Part shown: one piece after another, positions 6,885 through 11,203 of the stretch
Layout: the number at the start of each line of letters is the position of its first letter
Numbering within the stretch: position 1 is the stretch's first letter
Source of the DNA: Prevotella sp. UBA5379
GTDB lineage: Bacteria > Bacteroidota > Bacteroidia > Bacteroidales > Bacteroidaceae
DNA length: 11,203 bases
Assembly (NCBI GenBank): GCA_002409785.1
Contig: DHOX01000073.1
Location: 74,730 to 85,932 of the forward strand
Reading direction: 5' to 3'
Position numbers and translations under genes: made by a program
Notes under the pieces: generated by a model
The model's database searches: none
Told to the model about the DNA's origin: nothing
Seen by the model: only the letters and a program-made list of their open reading frames with translations

Positions 6885-7011
6885 CCTGTACGATTCTGCT
6901 CCTGTCCTGCCTTTCATGGCAGACTTCAGTCTAAACAGATATTCACCGGCAGACATGCTGAAGGGAATTGAGAATCTGCAGGATAGGATGTTCCTCTTCA
7001 ACAAGTTTTAA
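6862..7011 (+). CDS. Possible 49-codon small ORF between coaBC and recN
   Basis: An open frame of 49 codons begins with ATG inside the last codons of coaBC (23-nt overlap, different frame) and ends with TAA 25 bp before recN. The translation has a protein-like mix, for example APVLPFMADFSLNRYSP followed by ADMLKGIENLQDRMFLFNKF, and includes an amphipathic-looking stretch. It resembles no family I know. It could be a real small protein, the tail of a decayed gene once lying between coaBC and recN, or chance. A second open frame across the same gap (from 6968) runs into recN and is less protein-like. Confidence 0.25.
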   Translation: MNFPNTCDLYDSAPVLPFMADFSLNRYSPADMLKGIENLQDRMFLFNKF

Positions 7012-7036
7012 ACCTTATAGAAAGGAATCTGGCACA

Positions 7037-8707
7037 ATGCTCAAACAGTTGTATATCAAGAATTTCACCCTTATCGACGAATTGAATGTCAAATTCAATC
7101 CCGGCTTTTCCGTTATCACGGGAGAAACTGGTGCCGGTAAGTCGATCATCCTGGGCGCTATCGGCCTATTGCTGGGGAACCGGGCAGATTCCAAAACCGT
7201 CAAATCAGGATGCAGCCACTGCATCGTTGAAGCACATTTTGATCTGACGGGCTCTGACTTGAAGGGTTTCTTCCTCAAAAATGACATTGACATGGACCTG
7301 AAAGATACGATCATCCGACGGGAACTGACCGCTTCTGGAAAAAGCAGGGCTTTCATCAATGATACTCCGGTCCAACTGGTGATGATGCGTGAACTTGGAG
7401 AGGACCTTGTCGACATTCACTCCCAGCATCAAAACCTGCTGCTGAAAAAAGATGATTTCCAACTCGGCATCATAGACATTATTGCCAGCAACAAACCATT
7501 ACTGGAAAGTTACCAAAAGGCTTATAGTGAATATCTGAAACTCCAAAGGCAGTTGGAGGAATTGAAGACTTCTATTGCCAATACCCGGCAAAATGAAGAA
7601 TTCCTCCGTTTTCAGTATCAGGAAATAGAAAAAGTCAACCCTCAGCCGGGAGAACAAAAACAACTGGAACAGAAGGCGCAGACGATGAGCCATGCTGAGG
7701 AAATCAAATCAGCCCTGTACGCTGCTGACCAAACCATGAATGCGGATGAGCAAGGCATCGTAGGACAACTGAAATCGGCTTCTGAACAACTTCATCATAT
7801 TGAGGAATTCTATCCGGACGCAGGAAAACTGGCTTCACGTCTTGACAGTTGTTATATTGACCTGAAAGATATATCTCAGGAGATCAGCAGTGAGGTTGAA
7901 AAAATCGATTTTGACCCTGCCGAACTGCAGAACCTTAATGAGCGGCTGGATACCCTCTACTCGCTTGAACAGAAATTTCATGCCAATAGTATTGACGATC
8001 TCCTCAAAATTCATGAAGATCTGAAGATAAAATTATCATCCATTGATAACAGTGATGACGAGCTGAAAGACTTACAGGATCAGGTAAACGCCAAATTGGC
8101 GGAATGTCAGGATAAGGCTGAAAAACTGACCACGAGCCGGACGGCCTCTGCCCGGACAGTAGAATCAGAAATGAAAAAACGCCTCGTTCCTCTGGGTATT
8201 CCACATATCCGCTTCCACGTACAGTTTCAGAAAAAGCCATTGAGTGAAAAAGGTTGTGATAAAGTTTCTTTCCTTTTCAGTGCCAATCAGAGTACACCGA
8301 TGCAACCTGTCGCCCAGGTCGCTTCCGGCGGAGAAATTGCACGAGTCATGTTATCTTTGAAGGCAATGGTCAGCGGAGTAGTCAAGCTCCCCACCATTAT
8401 CTTCGATGAGATTGATACCGGGGTCAGTGGAAAGATCGCGGAAAAGATGGCCCTGATTATGCGGGAAATGGGAAAAAACAGACAGGTGATCTCCATCACC
8501 CATCTGCCGCAAATCGCTGCGCTGGGCTCCACCCATTATAAAGTGGTAAAGGAAGAAACGGCCCGGGGAACGGTCAGCCAGATGCAACTGCTCACCTCCC
8601 AGCAACGGGTTCAGGAAATTGCCCAAATGCTAAGCGGAAGTGCGATTACGGATGCGGCCCTGGCAAATGCCCGTGATCTGCTCAAAAGAGCTGATGAGAC
8701 CCGTTAA
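7037..8707 (+). CDS. recN: DNA repair protein RecN
   Basis: This is a 556-residue SMC-like ATPase of the size usual for RecN (553 in E. coli). It acts on double-strand breaks and helps hold DNA during recombination. The N-terminal half-ATPase begins with MLKQLYIKNFTLIDEL and contains Walker A GETGAGKS (29-36) and HSQHQN around residues 130-136. Residues about 155-380 are rich in Leu, Glu, Gln and Lys and form the coiled-coil arms. The C-terminal half contains the ABC signature VASGGEIARV (428-437), Walker B IIFDEID (D457, E458) and the H-loop ITHLPQIAALG (H489). The ATG at 7037 follows AAAGGA about ten bases upstream and gives the normal RecN N-terminus. Upstream in-frame TTG codons would add a non-homologous leader. 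It ends the dnaN run, and no SOS-type operator is recognisable in the short upstream gap. Confidence 0.97.
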   Translation: MLKQLYIKNFTLIDELNVKFNPGFSVITGETGAGKSIILGAIGLLLGNRADSKTVKSGCSHCIVEAHFDLTGSDLKGFFLKNDIDMDLKDTIIRRELTASGKSRAFINDTPVQLVMMRELGEDLVDIHSQHQNLLLKKDDFQLGIIDIIASNKPLLESYQKAYSEYLKLQRQLEELKTSIANTRQNEEFLRFQYQEIEKVNPQPGEQKQLEQKAQTMSHAEEIKSALYAADQTMNADEQGIVGQLKSASEQLHHIEEFYPDAGKLASRLDSCYIDLKDISQEISSEVEKIDFDPAELQNLNERLDTLYSLEQKFHANSIDDLLKIHEDLKIKLSSIDNSDDELKDLQDQVNAKLAECQDKAEKLTTSRTASARTVESEMKKRLVPLGIPHIRFHVQFQKKPLSEKGCDKVSFLFSANQSTPMQPVAQVASGGEIARVMLSLKAMVSGVVKLPTIIFDEIDTGVSGKIAEKMALIMREMGKNRQVISITHLPQIAALGSTHYKVVKEETARGTVSQMQLLTSQQRVQEIAQMLSGSAITDAALANARDLLKRADETR

Positions 8708-8789
8708 TGCTTCTCCAGTAATAATGATAAACGAAACTACGGTATCGTAGATTCATAATAAAATGAAACTAATTGCTTTTAAATAGAAT
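8708..8789 (+). other. Short gap between recN and the TPR gene
   Basis: These 82 bp contain a 5-bp inverted repeat, CTACG-GTAT-CGTAG (8737-8750), with no T-run after it. It is not an intrinsic terminator. No TAnnTTTG box is present either. Read-through from recN into the next gene is therefore the simplest reading, although a diverged promoter cannot be excluded. Confidence 0.4.
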
Positions 8790-10436
8790 ATGAAAAAAAT
8801 AAAGTTCTTTTTATTCTTTCTCTTCCTTGCACTTACAACAGAAGTCCATGCCCAACCCGGCAGCGTGAAGAATGTGGAAAAATCTGTATTCACTCTTACG
8901 ACCTTCGGCAAGGATGGATCCATCAAGTCCTCTTGCTGTGGGGTATTTATTGATAATCAGGGAACGGCAATAGCTCCATTTGCTCCTTTTGTAGGGGCTG
9001 ACAGCGCTACGGTAATTGACTCAAAAGGACAGTCCATGCCGGTAGATTACATTATGGGAGCTGATGAAAATTATGATGTCATCAAATTCAAGGTCGATCA
9101 TGCTACCAGAGGAACGGAGATTTCTCTCCAGCCTTCTCCGTCTGGATCAACCGTCTGGGTGGTGGCCTACTCCAATCAAAACCTGAATATTAAAAGCACA
9201 AAAATCAGTCGGGTGGAAAAATTCAAGACCTCATATAATTATTATGTGGCAGATTATGCCGCACCGGATACGGACTATGGCTGCCCTGTGGTCAATGAAT
9301 CGGGTAAAGTGATCGGTCTGCTGAAATCACTTGACGCCAATACTGTTTCTGTCATTGATGCTCAATATATCAACATCTTGAAGGTAAACGCACTTTCCAG
9401 CCAGACCCTTACCGAGACTGGAATTCGAATTGGCCTGCCCGATACGGAACAGGATGCTACGACAGCCTTGTTCCTGGCTCGCAGCCAGCGTTCTAAGAGA
9501 GATAATTATAAATATGCCCGTGAATTCATTGAAAAGTTCCCCCATTCAGCACAGGGATACAAATCACTTGCTGAACTCTATACGGCTGACAGTCTTTTCA
9601 ATGATGCTGATCGGGAAATGAAACTGGGGATAGATAAGACAACTCACAAAGATGAGGCTCACTCTAATTATGCCGCATTGATTTTCAATCAGTCCGTATA
9701 TCACCCTAACCAGTATAAAGAATGGACTCTGGTTAAAGCATTGGATGAAGCAACTAAAGCCTATCAGATCAAACCGGATCCAGCTTATAAACATCAGCAG
9801 GCACAGATCATATACGCTCAGGGACAATATCAGAAAGCCTGTGATATGTTTAAGGATCTGACAAAGACTTCTCTGAACAATGGCGAATTATGGTTGGAAT
9901 GTGCACAATGCAAAATTCAGTTGAAGGCTCCTTATCAGGAAGTCAAGACCCTCTTAGACAGTGCCATAATAATTTCATCAAAAACGGGAATGGCTGCCCC
10001 TTATTATTTAGCAAGAGGTCATTTCTTTGATGCAAATAAGCAGTACCGGCCAGCCATCAAAGACTATTATACTTACGATTCCTTAAGCCATACCCTCGAC
10101 CCTGCATTCTTTTACATGCGCTATCAGTGTGAAGTAAATGCAAAAATGTGGCAGCAGGCTCTTCTTGACATTGCACGAGCATGTTATTTGAATCCGAAAG
10201 AACCTGTTTATCTGGCAAACTGGGCCTCACTCGATCTCCGGGTCAACCGTCTTGATGAAGCGGTCAGTACGGCTACTCAATGCACGAAGATAGCTCCCGA
10301 ATATGCAGAAGGCTACCTCCTTTTAGGTCTTGCTCAGATTGAGAAAAAGCAAAAAGTCGAAGGCCTTCAGAACCTGGAAAAAGCAAAAAGTCTCGGAGAC
10401 CCACGTGCCCAGGGATATATCGACAAAAATAAGTAA
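8790..10436 (+). CDS. Secreted TPR protein with inactive trypsin/HtrA-like domain
   Basis: The protein has 548 residues. Residues 1-21 are a signal peptide (MKKIKFFLFF, then a hydrophobic core, cleavage likely after VHA), so it is exported to the periplasm or outer envelope. Residues about 25-195 look like a chymotrypsin-fold (HtrA-type) protease domain: CCGVFIDNQGTAIAPF matches the strand before the catalytic His, ENYDVIKFKV the Asp strand, and TDYGCPVVNESGKVIGLL the active-site Ser loop. The His position reads A65/P66 and the Ser position reads Y163. Only D96 remains, so proteolysis is not expected. Residues about 240-540 hold roughly six TPR helix pairs (near 252-285, 331-364, 402-434, 439-470, 473-504 and 506-537), a protein-binding scaffold. 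I recall similar inactive protease-TPR proteins in other Bacteroidales. The partner is unknown. The gene follows recN without a terminator and is closed by a strong one. Confidence 0.85.
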   Translation: MKKIKFFLFFLFLALTTEVHAQPGSVKNVEKSVFTLTTFGKDGSIKSSCCGVFIDNQGTAIAPFAPFVGADSATVIDSKGQSMPVDYIMGADENYDVIKFKVDHATRGTEISLQPSPSGSTVWVVAYSNQNLNIKSTKISRVEKFKTSYNYYVADYAAPDTDYGCPVVNESGKVIGLLKSLDANTVSVIDAQYINILKVNALSSQTLTETGIRIGLPDTEQDATTALFLARSQRSKRDNYKYAREFIEKFPHSAQGYKSLAELYTADSLFNDADREMKLGIDKTTHKDEAHSNYAALIFNQSVYHPNQYKEWTLVKALDEATKAYQIKPDPAYKHQQAQIIYAQGQYQKACDMFKDLTKTSLNNGELWLECAQCKIQLKAPYQEVKTLLDSAIIISSKTGMAAPYYLARGHFFDANKQYRPAIKDYYTYDSLSHTLDPAFFYMRYQCEVNAKMWQQALLDIARACYLNPKEPVYLANWASLDLRVNRLDEAVSTATQCTKIAPEYAEGYLLLGLAQIEKKQKVEGLQNLEKAKSLGDPRAQGYIDKNK

Positions 10437-10489
10437 AGGAGGGAGTCTTGTTCATTTCCGCTAAAAAGAACAATGAATATAATGACCAT

Positions 10490-10527
10490 AAAAGGTAGAA
10501 GCATTCACTCCTCTACCTTTTTCTTCT
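10490..10527 (+). terminator. Intrinsic terminator after the TPR gene
   Basis: A 10-bp perfect stem, AAAAGGTAGA (10490-10499) with TCTACCTTTT (10512-10521), encloses a 12-nt loop and is followed by a T-rich stretch (TTCTTCT). It lies about 55 bp after the stop codon and probably ends the dnaN-to-TPR transcription unit. Confidence 0.8.
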
Positions 10528-10559
10528 CGTCAACACCCCAGAAAATAATAATGGAAAAG

Positions 10560-10591
10560 TTTGGTAATCAATCAAAAAAGCAGTACCTTTG
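10560..10591 (+). promoter_or_regulatory. Promoter of tRNA-Arg
   Basis: TTTG at 10560-10563 and TACCTTTG at 10584-10591 are separated by exactly 20 bp, a full match to the Bacteroidota -33/-7 promoter. Transcription would start around 10598, giving a leader of roughly 14 nt before the mature tRNA. Confidence 0.8.
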
Positions 10592-10611
10592 CACCACGAA
10601 ATAACGGGATC

Positions 10612-10686
10612 GGTTCCGTAGCTCAGTTGGATTAGAGCAACGGCCTTCTAAGCCGTGGGTCCTGGGTTCGAACCCCAGCGGAATCA
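10612..10686 (+). tRNA. tRNA-Arg (anticodon UCU)
   Basis: All arms of the cloverleaf can be drawn. The acceptor stem pairs GGTTCCG (10612-10618) with CGGAATC (10679-10685), including one G-T pair. The D-stem pairs GCTC with GAGC. The anticodon stem pairs ACGGC with GCCGT around the loop CTTCTAA. The T-arm is CTGGG-TTCGAAC-CCCAG. The anticodon TCT (10647-10649) reads AGA arginine codons, and the discriminator base is A10686. The 3' CCA is not encoded (the next bases are CAA), so it must be added after transcription. The gene has its own promoter and terminator and stands alone. Confidence 0.96.
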
Positions 10687-10695
10687 CAACACACA

Positions 10696-10736
10696 AAAGC
10701 TAGCTACCTGTGAATCAAGTAGTTAGCTTTATTATT
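10696..10736 (+). terminator. Intrinsic terminator of tRNA-Arg
   Basis: A 12-bp stem, AAAGCTAGCTAC (10696-10707) with GTAGTTAGCTTT (10719-10730), has one G-T pair and an 11-nt loop and is followed by ATTATT. It starts 10 bp after the tRNA. It may also halt any minus-strand transcript from the decayed gene on the other side, though the T-run there is weak. Confidence 0.75.
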
Positions 10737-10795
10737 AAAAAAGATAGGGCACATTTAGGTCACAATAGATATAAAAACAGTGCTCACAGACTTTT

Positions 10796-11051
10796 TTAGA
10801 TCGCTTTCTTTATAGTAAACCTTACCTGCGCCCAGCCTGTAATTCCGGGTTTTGCGAAATAGCGCACCATTATTTGGAAATAAGCCAGGAGTAGACTTCC
10901 GCATGCTTGAGCATATGCGGACTGAGCTCTACAATTGACATTGTACCGGTAAGCCAATGACCTCCGTATAAACCCATGTGCAAACGTTCAGGAGCAACAG
11001 ATCCGAAACGATTGCCAGGCCTCTTAGCAGACTACCGTTCCGGTTGCTCAT
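10796..11051 (-). pseudogene. Remnant of a WcaJ-type undecaprenyl-phosphate sugar phosphotransferase
   Basis: Three minus-strand pieces in different frames spell parts of a polyprenyl-phosphate sugar-1-phosphate transferase, the enzyme that starts capsule or exopolysaccharide repeat units at the inner membrane. Piece one (11051-10929, 40 codons then TAG) starts with ATG and contains LLRGLAIVSDLLLLN, like the first membrane helix of these proteins. Piece two (ATG at 10941, TAA ending at 10870) reads MSIVELSPHMLKHAEVYS and ends WLISK. This matches the catalytic-domain motif MSIVGPRPHMLKHTEEYS, with the usual G-P-R altered. Piece three (10870-10796) reads MVRYFAKPGITGWAQV, matching the conserved KPGITGWAQV. 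Pieces two and three would join as K-Y-M-V-R if a single lost base were restored near 10871. The family normally has about 460 residues, and fewer than 90 codons remain, so most of the middle is deleted and the piece cannot be functional. A further few codons (KESDLKK, a different frame near 10800) may be the decayed tail. Confidence 0.8.
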
Positions 11052-11105
11052 TTCATTAACTTATAGCATCAAAAAGTGTTTGTGTTTTTTCTCTATATCG
11101 TACCG

Positions 11106-11203
11106 TTACAATAAAGTAAAAGTCATGTCCTTTCCCTGCACGGCCGTCATCCTGTATACCGCCTCGCTGCCATCCTTCTTCATGATAAACAGCGAGCGCG
11201 GAC
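11106..11203 (-). CDS. Probable 3' end of a minus-strand gene, unknown function
   Basis: A minus-strand frame is open from the window edge to a TAA at 11108-11106 and supplies about 31 C-terminal residues, including FIMKKDGSEAVYRMTAV followed by QGKDMTFTLL. The alternation of charged and hydrophobic residues and the codon choice look like a genuine protein end. A competing open frame over the same bases gives a less protein-like translation. The stop lies 54 bp upstream of the sugar-transferase remnant on the same strand, so both may belong to one locus. I cannot name the family from this fragment. Confidence 0.45.
   Translation of the reverse strand, partial: PRSLFIMKKDGSEAVYRMTAVQGKDMTFTLL

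Noticed and set aside
6968..7036. Extended recN start at an upstream TTG
   Set aside because: It adds 23 residues unlike any RecN N-terminus. The ATG at 7037 has a ribosome-binding site and gives the standard family start.
8737..8750. Hairpin after recN as a terminator
   Set aside because: The stem is only 5 bp with no following T-run, so it is too weak to call.
10437..10450. A strong Shine-Dalgarno-like AGGAGGGAG right after the TPR gene stop
   Set aside because: The only start nearby (TTG) opens a frame of 16 codons that ends in the terminator. No gene follows that it could serve.
10467..10610. A 43-codon ORF starting at an ATG between the TPR gene and the tRNA
   Set aside because: It runs through the TPR-gene terminator and the tRNA promoter, so its bases are explained by those signals and the translation is not protein-like.
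10612..11203. tRNA-Arg as an integration (att) site for a mobile element
   Set aside because: No integrase is present and I found no second copy of the tRNA 3' end downstream within the window, so there is no direct evidence of an integrated element.

Overview
The window looks like chromosomal DNA from a member of Bacteroidota, most likely a Prevotellaceae/Bacteroidales relative. Three things point there: promoters of the Bacteroidota type (TTTG about 20 bp before TAnnTTTG, textbook copies upstream of dnaN and of the tRNA), most starts lacking a strong Shine-Dalgarno, and Bacteroidota-typical families (DUF3127 SSB-like protein, trypsin-fold/TPR protein, Bacteroidales-style sugar transferase remnant). 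The assignment comes from remembered families and was not searched.

Left part (1-1188, minus strand): a MaoC/NodN-like hot-dog-fold hydratase gene is followed by a small multi-pass membrane protein of unknown function. The first 169 bases hold no gene I can support. A short divergent promoter region (1189-1305) separates these from a plus-strand gene for a membrane-anchored protein with a MORN-like repeat and a C-terminal GH25 lysozyme domain. That gene converges on a minus-strand DUF3127 gene, whose product has an OB-fold-like body, a flexible linker and an SSB-like acidic tip (DDLPF). A hairpin with a T-tract oriented for the minus strand lies between them.

Core part (3507-10527, plus strand): a canonical promoter drives dnaN (sliding clamp), then a DEDDh exonuclease, coaBC (coenzyme A synthesis) and recN (DNA repair SMC-like ATPase), closely spaced as an operon. 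A secreted protein with a protease-like domain that has lost its catalytic His and Ser, followed by TPR repeats, comes next. There is no terminator before it and a strong one after it. DUF3127, dnaN, the exonuclease and recN form a DNA replication/repair neighbourhood. coaBC is a metabolic gene embedded in it. A 49-codon open frame of unknown status sits between coaBC and recN.

Right part (10528-11203): a tRNA-Arg(UCU) gene with its own consensus promoter and terminator is followed, on the minus strand, by a badly decayed gene for a WcaJ-type undecaprenyl-phosphate sugar phosphotransferase (initiating enzyme of capsule/exopolysaccharide synthesis). Only N- and C-terminal scraps remain, in different frames. 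The window ends in what is probably the 3' end of another minus-strand gene. The most noteworthy items are this pseudogene, the inactive protease fold fused to TPRs, the GH25-MORN architecture with its possibly leaderless start, the altered CoaC active-site residues and the SSB-like protein divergent from dnaN. I saw no CRISPR array, insertion sequence, phage gene or clearly new defence system.
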